This document shows positions 48,923-62,600 of a stretch of 64,000 bases of DNA, one piece after another. Position 1 is the stretch's first letter; each line of letters starts with the position of its first letter. Under the pieces are notes generated by a model. The model was not told where the DNA came from. It was given only the letters and a program-made list of their open reading frames with translations, and ran no database searches. Position numbers and translations under genes: made by a program. This DNA comes from Acanthochlamys bracteata (Eukaryota > Streptophyta > Magnoliopsida > Pandanales > Velloziaceae), in the NCBI GenBank assembly GCA_019914995.1, contig CM034126.1, forward strand, positions 377,001-441,000. The letters are read 5' to 3'.

Positions 48923-49276
48923 TTTGTCATTCAAAATTTACTACATTTACTCGTACCATTTATTGTTGATTTCATTTTGCATGGTATGTTAAAGATCTCC
49001 CATCTCATTGAAGTGGAGGGTGTATGATTAATGTTATTCGGCCGAGCTTGACATAAGAGGGCAGAAGGCAGATGAAGCCATGTTCTGTGAGCTGGGTCCG
49101 TGATTGAAGCTTCGGATTTTTGGCACAAGGAATGCTGCTAAAGAATATTTCTACTGATTTTTCACTTGTTCGTAGAGAAATTTTAGTTCAATGGATACCC
49201 CAATTTGCTTGGCTTTATCTACAGCAGTAAAAATGATTGAGTGCAAAAATTTGCTATAAGGCCACGGCCTGTAGAC

Positions 49277-49460
49277 TCCGTTTGGCATTGCGTTTTAAAA
49301 ATATAATTTTTTTAATATATATTTTATAATAAAAATTTATTTAAAAATTTAGAAATATAAATTTATAAAAATAAAATTAGAACTTATTTTTAAAAAAATA
49401 AAAATATTCTTTTATTTTAAAAACATTATATTTTATAAACATTTTCGAACGCTCCACGAG
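49277..49460. repeat. AT-rich MITE-like element, copy E
   Basis: About 180 bp with good inverted edges: CGTTTGGCATTGCGTTTTAA on the left and TATAAACATTTTCGAACGC on the right. The centre is nearly pure A/T. It is shorter than copies A-C. Confidence 0.55.
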
Positions 49461-49549
49461 TGATAAGGCATGTTGGCTTTAGTATCAACGAATGAAGTCC
49501 TTTTTATCGAACATTTTTTCTTCCGTGGGCACTTAATATGGAGATTCAA

Positions 49550-49770
49550 AAGTACTTATAAAATAATTTTTTTAATAAAAAATTTTAAAAATATTTAGAG
49601 AACTAAATTTACTTTCTTGAAGTAAAATATATAATAAAAGTAAATATATTATTTTATAATATATAATTTTTATATATTTTTAAAATAAATTTTATAAAAT
49701 ATAATAAAAAATTTATTAAAAAATACGAAATAAAAATTTTGAACCAAACGCTCGCTCTGCTCAGACTCGG
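49550..49770. repeat. AT-rich MITE-like element, copy F
   Basis: The left edge, CAAAAGTACTTATAAAATA, resembles the inverse of copy B's right edge. The right edge, TTTTGAACCAAACGCTCG, matches the family's terminal AAACGC. It lies only about 90 bp from copy E. Confidence 0.45.
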
Positions 49771-51184
49771 TACTTCTCTATGCAATTAGAAAAAATTATA
49801 TCTCAATGTGCTCATGTTGGAGGTGTGTTTTAATTGGTAGAAGGTGTGAACTTCGTGAAACTATATTCGATAAAAAATAAATTAAAATTGAATATGATGA
49901 ATTAGAAATAAATTATAATACAGAAAATAAATTCGAACTCAAAGTTTGTTTCAAAAAATTTGGTTTCGTGCAATTGAAACTAAACCCTAAAAATCTGTAG
50001 ACGTTAGTTAGAAAACTTGATTTCTGTTTCAAGTCTTCCAAATGCAAATCAGAAGATGCAGAACTGCTACTAGAAAGATGGGATGACTATGCAACGCAAC
50101 AGATAAGAACATAAGATTATTTCTTTCATACAGAAATTACGATCATATTTGGCATAAGACTTCTCAGTTCCATGCTTCAAAAAAAACATTACACTTTCTT
50201 TAATCAAATTTTAAATTATATCATTTTATATATTGCAATTAGTATATTAAATATTACTTTTATTTACATCATTTTAATTTTATAAAAATTTAATTTTAAA
50301 TTTTATTTCAATTACTATTTTAAACTATACTTTCACGGTCTGTTCTACAACGGCCTCCTCCGGAAAACACGGTAACCATTTCGACACGTGCTTCGTCGTC
50401 GGTACTACTCTTGTCTATTTAATACTCAAACTCTTAAAATATGTTTGAATTGTCGTTGTTTAAGTGAAGTATTTCATCATGTTAATCATATTTATTTTGA
50501 TTTTATTAATAGGGAGAAGAAGAATTGTTTCCCATCTCTCACTATATTTTATAATAAAATATATACCTACCAAATTAGTGGGTATATATAGTGATAAAAA
50601 AAAAATAAATTTGCTTCTATTTTGTTTTTTTATATTTTATTATTTTTTAAATTATTTGATATTTATTTTAATTAGATATTCTTTAATTAATATTTATTTT
50701 AATTAATGTGTTATTTTTTCTATAATAATTTATAATTTTTATATTTATTTAAGTTTAATTAATTTTAGCTAATAAAAAAAAATAATAATACTATGTGATT
50801 AAATTTTTTAATTTAAATTTTTATTTAATTTTGTTAAGTTATATCAAACATTAAAAAAATTAAATTAATATAAAAATTAATCTAAAAATTATATTAAAAA
50901 AAGTTAATTTAAGTTATATTAATTAACTTAGTTTAAAATTATATATATAAATTAAATTAATATAAAAAAATTTTGAGTTTTTTATAAAATTTTTACTTCC
51001 GTTACTCATTTATTTATCTATTTATCTAAATATAATTAATTTATTATTTTTACTATATATCAAAATATTATAAAATTAAATATTTATTATTTCATATTCA
51101 TACTTTTATTATTTTTATAATCTATTCTTTGTACTCTTATTTATTATTTATTAACCATTTATCTAAACATACGCTTAATTCCAG

Positions 51185-51560
51185 CACGTTGTTTCTTATT
51201 CTTTTTGGCGGCGAAGTTCTCGCCAACGGTTCTTCTCCAATGTTGTCGAAGAAGTCTGCAATCTCTCTAATGAACGGGGAACTAAATGATGACGACGAGC
51301 CACGTGCTCTTGAATCCCCAACGTCGAAGAGCGATTTCATCTACAGCGATAGCAGCATCAGTGAGATTGGACTGGTTTAGAGATATTTTCCGACGATGTC
51401 CGTCAGAGAACGGAGAGCGGACTGTTTTTCTCCTGTGTACCCGGCGGCGCGGCAGATCTGTGTGATTGCGATTTTGAGCGTCGCCACCCTCGCTGGTGTT
51501 CCTGGTTGGATTTCAGGTTGTTGTTCGTTTTTCTCAGGCGATGGTTTGGTATTTGCCCAT
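51185..51560. other. Unassigned GC-rich island
   Basis: A block of clearly higher GC content inside very AT-rich DNA. The longest plus frame contains MLSKKSAISLMNGELNDDDE and then a stop at about 51380; the next 150 bases stay GC-rich in another frame (VRERRADCFSPVYPAARQIC). I do not recognise either protein. It may be a decayed gene fragment or a promoter or leader of an unseen transcript. Confidence 0.25.
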
Positions 51561-52520
51561 TCATCGTAGGCTTAAAAGAATTTGAAGAAAAAATAAATAC
51601 TCTCCGTACTCTTTATTTCATTCTCTTATTACTACGCAATCTAAACGCACCGTTTGTTTTTAGAAAGGAAACAATCAAAACAAAAAACTTCAAAACAAAA
51701 AAACTACTTTAATACTCCATCACGAGAAGCGTAAAAATTTGATTTACATGAACATCCGAGATGAAGTGAACGGACCTAAATTTAGGCTTATGGATTTTAA
51801 TACTTCTGTTAAAATTTTAAAATTTTAATGTAGACTTTTAAAGTAATTTTATCCAAAATTTATAAAAATTCTTAAAAAAATTCAGACGGATAATATAAAT
51901 TAAATCCACTGCTCTAACCATTTATAAAATTATAGAAAAAAGAAATCAATTTGTATTATAGATTTTTGAAGGACTAAATCATTCTTGAATAATTCATTCA
52001 CTGTCATCACTGAAGTATTAGTTTAGTTTACGCGTAATGTTCTACCGTATGAGTGCGGTTTACTCAAAAATAAAAATGAGCTTCTTTTAAAGAATAAGAA
52101 ATTGGAAACAAAAGAACTAGTTTGGAATAGTTTGCAAGTTCCAGCTAATAGAAAAGTTACAAATTCTAAAATATCTGAAAGCAAAAACTAATAGATCTTT
52201 TTAACTTTTTTTTATATAGAAAGAAACTGGCATGGGATACCTTGGGAGTAAATAGTTTAAATTTTCTACTCCATAGTATTGACAGCATTTTGAAAGCTAT
52301 AAAATTCTTATCTTTTTATTCGTGTGATGTTTGTCTGCTTGCTTGCTTCTCTCCAGTCAATGTCCGGTAGTGAAGTCAAGCTTCTAATCTTTTCATGAAA
52401 CAAACGCTCAAGGAATTTTCGTGAAGAAAAACAACCACTCACTTCACAGTCGAAAGAATCTTTCTACCAACGAACATCCGCACAGAAATTTCTCTCTTCC
52501 AAATCGTTGATTTGAATGAT

Positions 52521-55145
52521 CTACGAAGACGACAAATATATTTCCGGATCATAGACGTTCATGGTGTCATCACTATGTGGTTCCGTGGGAGAATGCAGCA
52601 GCTTCTGTTTTCCAACTTGGTTCGGTTCCACAAACTCAATTGCAGCAAGTCTTCTCAATGCATTGAGCTCGATAGCAACCGCTCTCATTGTGGGCCGTTC
52701 TTCTCCTTTCACACTCATGCATCTCTTGGCAAGATTTGCGACAGCATTCAAGTGCCTCACTCCAGCCTCTTCTATTGTATCTCCGTCTAGAACTTCAATG
52801 AGACGATTGCCGTCCACCAGATGAACAAAGTAGCTCGAGAGATTCCTCTCACCTTGAGACCGAGACATCGATACAGGCATTTCTCTGATCAACAGCTCTG
52901 CAAGAACTACGCCAAAACTATAAACATCGCTCTTATCCGTTAACTGACTGTTGTAGAAATATTCAGGATCCAAATACCCCATAGTTCCTTGTACCAGTGT
53001 AGTGACATGAGTTTGATCACAAGGAACAAGTCTCGAAGCACCAAAATCAGAAACTTTTGCAGTGTAGTCTTCATCCAGAAGAATGTTAGCAGACTTGACG
53101 TCCCTGTGGATAACAGGCATGGAAGCTGCAGCGTGCAGGTATGCGAGTGCCGTTGCAGTTTCTTCAGCAATCTGCAATCTCTTCTTCCAGGACAGTTGAG
53201 AGGTCTTCTCATGCAGGTGGTGGAAGAGAGTTCCGTTAGATATGAACTCGTACACAAGCATAGGCACCTGACTCTCCAGGCAACAGCCAAGCAGCTCGAC
53301 GACATTTTTGTGGTTGATCTGAGAAAGAATCACGACCTCGTTGATGAACTGCTCTATCTGGTCCTCATCAACAGCCTTGGCTTTCTTGATCGCGATGGTT
53401 TTGTCAAACCATATGCCTTTGTAGACAGTACCGTAACCACCTTGGCCTACAATGCGTTCTTTGGAGAACCCATCAGTTGCCAACTCGAGCTCTTCAATGC
53501 TGAATATCCTTGCAGCAGCTCCGCAGGAAGAAATCTGTTGTTGCAGCAGCAATCCTCCATTTTGCTTGAAGAATTTTTCTTTGAGCTTTGTCTCGATTCT
53601 TCCCTTTAGATGCAAGTATCCCCAAATGCTTCCAAGCAGGAGTATAGCTAAGAATAGAACACCAACACCTATGTAGAATAATATTAATCAAAACGATGAC
53701 AATCCATTGAGGAGTATGACATGATAAACTGATATATGAAAGAATAACAAAAAAGCTGGACAACGATTACACAGTACTGATGATTCTGGAACTACAAAGT
53801 TTTTGAGGCTTGAGTAATATAAAGTCTTTGACAGCGAAGAAATCAAGTAATTTACCCAGTCCTATGTCCCGAGCTGCAAACATTCTGCATCCACTTCCAT
53901 CTCTTTTTCCGTCGCCCGTTTTCCATGGTGGGCAATGACATTCAAAGCCACCCTCAGAGTTACTGCATTTCCAGACACAGGGACTCGTGTCTAACTGGCA
54001 CTCATTAATATCTGAAAATAACCAAAATAAAAACAAAAATTGATGAGTTAAGAACAATTAGAAATTATAATACAAATCTTAGCTATAACTGTGTTCTTAC
54101 GCTAGCAATGGCGTTTGGAGTAGTGCAGAGTGACAATACCTTGGCATCCTCCTTTCGTATAAGGGTTGCCGCTGAATCCATCACTGCAGTTGCAACGGTA
54201 ACCGGCAACATTGGGTGAGTTGATGCATTTGGTGTTCTTCCCGCACATGAAGCTGCTCGAATTTGTTATCTTGGCGGCCTCTTCGCATGTCTGGTTTCCT
54301 ATCCACCACTCAAGCACCACCTGCCTTGGCTCTTTAGGATCCACCGAGGATTGGAGGTCCTTCATTTTGAACTTATAGCTGTCATCCATGATGAACACTC
54401 TGTTGCAGGCAGACTCGGCAAAGCATGCCCGGGTTAGTTTGTCATTGGCATGCCCATGGTACGGTATGGATTGTTTACAGGAGTTCAAGGTGCCACAGCT
54501 ATCACGTATCTTTGTGAAGTCAAGTTGGAAACTCTTGAGGCCTACGGGCAGTGCTGCTTTGCAGCATCCAACACCAGAGCACTCATCATTGATCACGTTG
54601 CTAGTCGTGAAGCAGAAGGACGCACAGCCAGTTGTATTCTGGCCACCAAGGACGCCACTTGCTGAGCTGATGTTGCTGCTACTGGTGAGCCGCACCAGCG
54701 CATCACAGCCAATGACAGTCAGCTTGTTGTATGTGTCACTAAAGACATATGGTGTGCCGTGGAGGTTGATTGGATGTGATTGTACATTTTTGCGGAGGCA
54801 GCGAGTGTACAGAGCAGGCATTAGAACGCGTACATAGCCGAGGTTGACATTTACCTCGCGCACTTCGAGTGCGTTTGTTTGGCTGAGTGGCAGACGGAGA
54901 ATGCCGCTGCCATTCGCTTGGCTGGTGTCGCACAAGAGCCTGAACTCCTCTAGATAGTCATGGACAGAGTTGTTAGGCAAATTTGTGGCATTGGAGAAAG
55001 TGCTGGAAGAGTTGAGATCCACTCGAAAAGGAAAAGAGGCTTCGTCGTTGCACTGCTTCAGACCCAGGGATCCTGGAGTTTGCAATATCTGTGCCACAGA
55101 GTAAGGCAATATGAGCACTGCACAAGTGATAATCAGTACCAACAT
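52521..55145 (-). CDS. Wall-associated receptor kinase (WAK/WAKL)
   Basis: Plasma-membrane receptor kinase whose ectodomain faces the cell wall. Exons: 55145-54140, 54011-53856 and 53668-52521, giving 769 aa in frame. Order: signal peptide (MLVLIITCAVLILPYSVAQI), pectin-binding GUB_WAK-type Cys-rich domain (about 30-270, with WAK-like CGTLNSCKQS), an EGF-like domain (GYRCNCSDGFSGNPYTKGGCQ region), a calcium-binding EGF (DINECQLDTSPCVWKC), a transmembrane segment (VGVLFLAILLLGSIWGYL, about 390-407), then a kinase with GQGGYGTVYKG, AIKKAK, HRDVKSANILLDE and DFGASR. HRD and DFG are intact, so it should be catalytically competent. The exon layout (ectodomain, EGF, TM plus kinase) is the usual WAK one. 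Roles in pectin sensing, expansion and defence are known for the family; ligand here is unknown. Confidence 0.95.
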
Positions 55146-56664
55146 ATTTCTGATTGATTATTGTAGGGTTTCCTTGAAATTAAAAGAATGAGACCAACAA
55201 AAGAAGTGCTCTTTGGAGAAAGATGAGTCAGTCAATGCAGGGGAAGAGAAGACTAGAGGTAGAGCTATAATCGAGTTCATGGGTCAGGTCCGCAATGGAT
55301 AGTGATCTCTAGTGTCTCTAGCAGACTTACTAGTTCATGTTGTGTTCTGGAGTGCCTTATCACGTTGTGCAACGACTTGACTTAAGCTGGATTCCGAAAG
55401 AAAGAGACAAAGCAAGGAGATGAAGAACAACTTGGTGTTGATATTTTTTAAAATAAAACTTGGATGGAAGGAAGTTGAACCGTTTTTTAGCCTAGAATAA
55501 GTTTTCTACCTTTCCACAGATGGAAACTTCCAAGGAAGTCCAAGTGCAATCAGATTTGGAATGGTTTAGAGTTTCCTATTTTCACATAGGGGTGTTCTAA
55601 GTTACAGCAAAAGTAATGTCGATGGTATTTGTTGCTAGCTCCCTCGAGGAAAAAACAAGAAAACAAAAGACAGGCATTTATTAACTTCACAAAATGATCA
55701 AACTAATTCATGCTGCAGCTACAAATAAAAGTACGCATAAAAACATATATAAGAGCTAACCTGACAACTGATATACGAGTGCATTTCAATAGATCCAAGG
55801 CATCATATGTAACTACGGGATGCCAGGCTGAACCCAGAAATAGCATCACCACAACCAGAGCAGTAACTTGATCGATGAGCACACAGTACCCTGATTCATC
55901 CATGCACCACCATGTAGTTCAGCCAGAACACTGACGAGGATTAAAAATCCACTCATACTACTAAGCCCACAAGTACTGACTGCACTTGCGGTACCTATGC
56001 ATGTTGAGACTACACAATCAAATCAAAGGTTGAGAAGACCAGCCATCCCTGCGAACAAGGCTTTCATTACTTTCAAAATTACACCGTAGTTCTTAAGAGA
56101 ACTGCAAAAACTATTTAGTTATATGATACATATGATGCACAAATTACATCATTATCTCTGCAAGAGCATTTCGATTATACAAACAAGGTCCAAGGTCTTA
56201 GGTCACACAATTTTAGGCTTCCATCTTTGAGAACACCTGAAACTGCTGTCTGATAGCCCACACATAAATGAGGCACCTTCATTAAGATTTGTAGTAGGCA
56301 CGCAAAACCAAGTCCGTACAATATATATACTTGCTCCTCAAATATGGAAATAATGTTACAGCTAGTGTAAGCCTTATACATGTTATTCTGATGTATTGCT
56401 TTTTGAGTAGAACAGCTCAGAACAACAAGACCAGAAGTTTGATGGCCTTTATGTGAAGAAACCTGAATCTTTCTGAACAAGTGTTCCAGGTTAGGCATTA
56501 AGGAATTAGTTAGCATATCTGATTGGACATGAACTAGATGTTATCCATCATGAGGAAGTTTTTCCCCAAATTTCATCTGCAGGAACAAATTGTGATTGAT
56601 TTGACCAGACCTCGATTTAAGAGCAGCTACTTCTACAATGCTTTGTCTCTTTCTCCTCTCCGTT
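55146..56664. other. WAK promoter and NO VEIN 3' region
   Basis: 1.5 kb without a gene. The left part is the WAK leader and promoter. The part next to 56664 is probably the 3' untranslated region of NO VEIN. Short frames here are not conserved-looking. No repeats with clear edges were seen. Confidence 0.45.
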
Positions 56665-59600
56665 TTAAGTGAAGGCAGATGAATTCTTGAAGACTGACGA
56701 ATTCTTGACCTGCTCTGACAATAAAACTGCCAGTTGCAATGATTTCTGCTGGCAAAGTTTTATTGGGTTTTTCAGGACTGTAATCCTCGCCTTCTTCTTC
56801 GAATACAGAACTACATGCAAAACACTAAACGCATCCCCCATCTGGGAAGCAAATTGCCATTCCCTTGTACTTATTGAAAACCAGTCCTTGATTCTAGACC
56901 TTGTTGCCTTGACTTCAATATACTCTCTCACATTTTCATTCTCCCCAACGATAAGATCGTAAGGTAAGCCTGTCTCCACATCCTCGTTCACCCATTTCAC
57001 ATTGGCTGAGCCAAGCTTGTCGGCCAAGTACCTGTATGCTATCATCTCCCCCAGTTTTCCAGTGATGATTGCTTTGTTTTCATCAGGGGTTTTCAAACTG
57101 AGCCTCTCTCTCTCTAGAACAGATAATTTAGATGAACTGCTGTCTCCTACTAGTGCATTTTCCTTCTCGGGAAAACCAATTGGTCCTTTGGAAGAATTAA
57201 GGGAATCGACCTCGCAGGCCTGGTCATGAACCAGAGCTTCTTGCATATCCACATCAATATCAACATCAACATCAACTGACAAAGGCATATCTGCTTCAGT
57301 GGTGACCTGAGGAGATTTATGGCCAGTATCATTCTCTACTCGGTTTGGAAGTGATGCTGCTTGTGGTATTGTCAAATGATAACGGGTTAGAGTATACTCA
57401 ACATCTGGGGCAGTTTTCCAATTGGTAGGTGGCCAGTTCATTGTGTTGCCAGGCTTAGTTGTACATGCTGATTTCCTCTGATTGGCATCAACAGAAGGTG
57501 TACAGATGGACTGGAAAACTTCACTAGCAGCCTGTTCCTCCAAAATTGCTAACGACCAAATTGGTTCTTCTTCTGGAAGCCTAGGAATTTTTTGACTATT
57601 GACAACAAAAGACTCTATCTGCTCCATAGTAGAGCCAGAATGTGCCATAGTCATTATCATGTGCAGAAAATTGGCCAGGTGCAGTTCAGTACAACCATTG
57701 AAGAAAAGTCTAGACAGCTCCAAAAATATCGAATGAGAATCGGATGAGCGGCTAATATATAGAACATTTTCCTGCATACGAAATTATAAATTAAATAAGG
57801 CTCAAGAAATGGATTACTAATTTATATGAGCTACCAGTTATTTATCAAAATTATTTAAAAAGTCCCTAATCGTGTTGTAAATAAGAAACACATGTAAAAC
57901 CAAATAATTTTAAAAGCAGCATTGCCTGATCATGTTTATATCCATTATTCACAAACTAATTAATTCCGGTTGTTTTCCTAAGAAGATCGATAAATATAAA
58001 AACCAACTTTGAACCTTTGATAGTTAATAAGGAAATTGTCAATGACATATCTTAGGCAGTGGCAAACTGCAATTCTTCTCGAACAGCAAGCATAGTAAGC
58101 ACGACTTAGGAATTTATGTCTACACAAATTTCTCTTGCAACCTGTATGGGATATCACTTCAAGGGCACGTTAATACAGTTGTCCATATAACCAGAATCTA
58201 AAATTCAGAAGTTTGGATCTCCAAGCTTTCAGATTTTAAGCCTTTTTCTGTTTTAAACAGTTTAGAATCTATAATTAGAATCATTACCAAACTTCTATTT
58301 CTCCAGAATCTAAAATCAGAAGTTAGAATCAACAGAATCAAGCCAAACCAAATATCTTTTTGTAACTTTCAGAGAGAATCCAGAATCTATAATCTATTTT
58401 CAACCGCTCTACCAAACATGGACTGAATTATAGAAGACATTAGTAGTACTTAGCGAAGTTGCCTACTTCTCTGTTGCTCAGAAATATCATATTCCCCACC
58501 ATAACTTTGATCTTAAATTTCTTCAACTATGTCAGTATAGTTGCAAAATAGTATGTAACTGTGCCGTGAGAGTCCTACACATTATAGGATCTTGAAGGAC
58601 AGATGAATGCAGTGGCTCTCCTATGTTAAATGAGGACACCTCCACTTGTAGCTTTCCAGGTGCATGTCATCAATCTTTGAGAACCAATTAGACTACGTGA
58701 TAAAACAGAAACTCAAATCAAATTCATTGGAAAAAATGATGGATAGTTTGTCTCCAACAACAGTAATTTTCAGCAAGGCAAATTAGCCAACACACTCCAG
58801 AGCCTACAGCAGAAAGGTCTGACATGATTGCTCCAAACAATGTCAATTCAGGATTCCTAGAGAATCCAGACAATAACTTAACCAAGATCTAGAGAACTCA
58901 ACTCCATAGTCTTATACTATGGACTTAAATTCCTTAACTTGAAATTATGACTTGTCGGGATTTATTAGTACCAAATCATAACTTAGGATGAATCACTGGC
59001 AACAATAAGTATGGTGAGCACTTAATACAAATTCATAAAAAGATAAAGCAAATATCAAAACCTGTAATAGACAACTGCACTCAAATCGCTTTTTAGAACT
59101 GCTGTGGCAACCCTTGAGTGTATTTTTATAAAATAACTTCTCCACGGTGATTACTTGGAGGTTGCGGAGTCTCTCAAAACCCAAGAGCTTTAAGTTGAGA
59201 TATACATCAGGAAATGACTTATAGATGTAGCGTTGTGAGAAAGGAAGAACCCAGTTTATTATAGATGCTTTATCACTGTTATGACTTGTACCGTAGAATA
59301 TTCCTTCTCGTTGCACAACCTGGAAGAGTAAAAACAATATAAGCCGAAACTTCAATCATTGGAGCCAATTATTATAAGATGGGACTGCCAAGTAGACATT
59401 TCTTACTTCTGATAGGGCTGGAATACCAATTGCTTTCAAGAAACATGCAACCTCACTAGAAAGCAGTTCATTTTCTCTCTGAGTAAGCTGTCCAAAATGT
59501 AAGAAATAAACACTACTGGACTGCTTAAATTGCTGCTTCAGTTCCTCATCATCAGACCAACATACACAACCAAATGAAGCGTGAAGTGAAACCCATTTAT

Positions 59601-62600
59601 CTTGTAAAGTTGGGAAAATTGTATTCTCCAATTTCTGAATCTTCTTTTTGAACTTAGAAATGTCATTAGATTTCACAAGTCCAGAACTGAAATCATCAGC
59701 CCACTTCAGAAAAACCTGGAAAACCTGAAAACAAATAGAGAAAAAGAAGAGATATGATACTAGTCTCAACAATTACCTACACGGACAAAATTTCCAACCA
59801 GGAGCATAAGACGCTTACCACGTTAGCCACCTGAGATGGCGGTGCAAGAGCTGTTAACTGCAGCAGCATATCAAGATAACGAAAAAATGAAGGAGCAAAA
59901 TGCACACTGCAAACATCTATAAAAAAATCCCGCAGACTTGGATAAACAGCAGATAATGCCAGATTTGGCACACAACTATTCTTATTAGAAGAACCATCCT
60001 TGAGCATGATTTCCTTTACCTTATTGAAACAGCCAGTTGGATCATGCCAATAGACTTTTTTGGGGGATAAGAAGATACCAGATACAAGATGATTTTGGGA
60101 AGATTTCACAAATGGGACAAATATGAATTTACTTCTGATGAAAGCCTTAATTGCATCTGATCCAGACGCATCAGCTCCACAAGAAACAAATGTGTAAAAC
60201 TTTAACATTTGAGCAATGCTGAAATCAAGACGTACCAAGCACCATCAGATTCAATTTAGTGTTGAAACTTTAAATATAAGAAAACAATAAATAAATAAAG
60301 CAAAAGCAACATAAAAGCATAGCCAAATAGCTAAGTTCTACTCAACAAGGGCAGCATTGAATCTCATGGTAAGTAAAACTTTAATCATTTTGACATGAAG
60401 TGCCAACTAACAAGGACTAGTCAAAAGGTTCTAAGCATCTAAAGACCAACAGAACGACAGACATTAAGATTTGACATTACTAAAGACCAACAGACCAACT
60501 GACGGACGCAACTCACTGGACCTAGATTGCGCAAGGAACAATGCCCACAAATGAAAAGCCATTTACCTTTTAACAGGTGCTTGCGACTTCCTCCAGGAGC
60601 TAAAGACTGATAGGGCATCATCAATTGATAGCTGAGTCTTGAATCCAATATCCTTCAAAAGCAATTTACTGTTCACCTACATCCAGAAAGCAATGACGTG
60701 ATTCAAGAAACTTTTGTGAACAAAGGTTAATTCACATGGTCAATGAAACAGATGAGCATGTGGTCAAACAAAGTTACCTTAGGCACAGCATATGAACCCA
60801 TTTCACATAGAACAGACCGTATTTCCTCACAATCATAGAAGAGATCTTTTGATTGATGAAGTTCCTTATCTCCAGTAGAGGCTACCCACCTGAATTTGCA
60901 GATACTTTTCATAAAGGATGACTGGATATAAGATTTATCATCCGCAATTCCAACAAAGAGCCTTGCTTTGTCACTGTAACAATCTTCCCACATTTTGTCT
61001 AAAACCTCCAAAAGATAAATACACTTTGCACGATATCTTTTCGATGAAATTATAGATAATAACTTATCCAACTCGGGTGACTCCCAATCACAGAAACATG
61101 AAGTTGCTAATATATCTACACCACATATAACACTTTGAGGTAGGGAATGGAGAACTTCTGAGATATTTTTCTGAACATGATTTACTTGAATGAAATCGGT
61201 AAGACCTAACTCCTGAAAAAACTTTCTCCAATTTGTTAAGCCTTCTGTTGAAGATGTTGTGCTAGGATGCCCCAAATAAGCAGCATCAACCTCCAGCCAT
61301 TCTCCATCTGCAGGGTCAATCAGCCTACAAATATCGACAGGGTTCCTATACTCTCTACCAAAATGAATTAGTTCATCAACCGGACACCTAAAACCATGGT
61401 TTGTTAATATGACAGGCTTTTTCTGTAAGAATGCAATTATTTCTGCCTTTTCAATCTGACAATTTGCACAAGCATCCTGAAAATGTAGCATTATAAATGA
61501 CAAATATTCAACCATCAAGTTTACATCCTGATGAATGTGCATGTCATCAGACAAGGATACCAGGATGTGATTCTTAATAACATCATGAGCGGACATCGCT
61601 TGCACTCCGATTTTGTGGAGCATCTTCACCACATTGCCTGTTCTTGTTTTATCCATGGTAGAACCGTCAGTCTCTGAAACACAGAAAAGACAAGGTTGGA
61701 CAATTCTTAGTTTTGCATATAGGTTAGGAAAATCTTTCAGGCTTTGTTTGCCTTCAAATTCAACATTGGAGATATCACAAGGCAGCCATATTGGACCATC
61801 AGCCACTGAACTTAGCGATCCGTCTGAAAGTGGAATGAGTGGGGTTCTTCTAAGAGTACTTAAAAGATCATGCTCCAATCTGGTACTTCGAGCTAGATAA
61901 GAAGTATGAACTAAAAGGGCTGCATAGAGAGTATCCAACCAACATGACAACCAATCTAGACTCAGTATGTCGCTATTAATCTTGCTTTCACATAGAGAGG
62001 AAATCATCTCAACTAATACTTTGGGTCCATAGTCCTGAACACCGAGTGCTTTTGCCAATGTATCTGACAACAGAATATCTCTGTGCAAATAACTAAGACC
62101 AAGATGTTTCTGAAGCAACTCCTCAGAAATTAGTAAACGAGCACGCTCATCCCAACCTCGCAGTACTTGACAGGGAAGAACCCATGCAGAATCATTATTG
62201 TCCAGAAGCAAGCATTTTGACAGCCGCAATTTGGAAATGATCATATGAGGGAGGGAAGAAAAGAATCCATAAACTTCCCCTAACGATGGGATAAAGCTCA
62301 TAAAAGCTGATACACCTTTCCCCTGATTTTCATGGAAGCAAGGTAGAGAACAGAAAGACTGCTCTGCACTAACAAACAAAGCAGGAAATTCTGACAACAG
62401 CCACTGATTCCAGGCACTATCACCATCTACTTCTTCTCTGGAAGAAGGCAAAACAAAGTCTGCCTGAAGTATAAATTTCAACCCATAATCGCGAAGAGGA
62501 AGAAAAGCAAAAACAGGTTGTCGGACTAGATAAGGTCTGTACTCTCCAATTTCGGTCTCCTGAAGTGTAAAGGCAAGGGAAATCTCTGTTGTTTGAACAT

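Larger units (their letters stand above)
48923..52520. other. Intergenic region between GTP cyclohydrolase and WAK genes
   Basis: 3.6 kb without a supported gene. About 48923-49260 should be the 3' untranslated region of the cyclohydrolase gene. Two MITE-like copies follow (49277-49460 and 49550-49770). 50170-51170 is extremely AT-rich, broken by a GC-rich patch near 50330-50405. 51185-51560 is a GC-rich island of unknown nature (separate entry). About 52260-52520 is probably the WAK 3' untranslated region. Confidence 0.45.

Noticed and set aside
52989..53609. Plus-strand frame of about 206 codons opposite the WAK kinase
   Set aside because: It mirrors the kinase coding sequence. All kinase motifs are on the minus strand.
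54388..54837. Plus-strand frame of about 149 codons opposite the WAK ectodomain
   Set aside because: It is the shadow of a well-supported minus-strand exon and has no recognisable domain.
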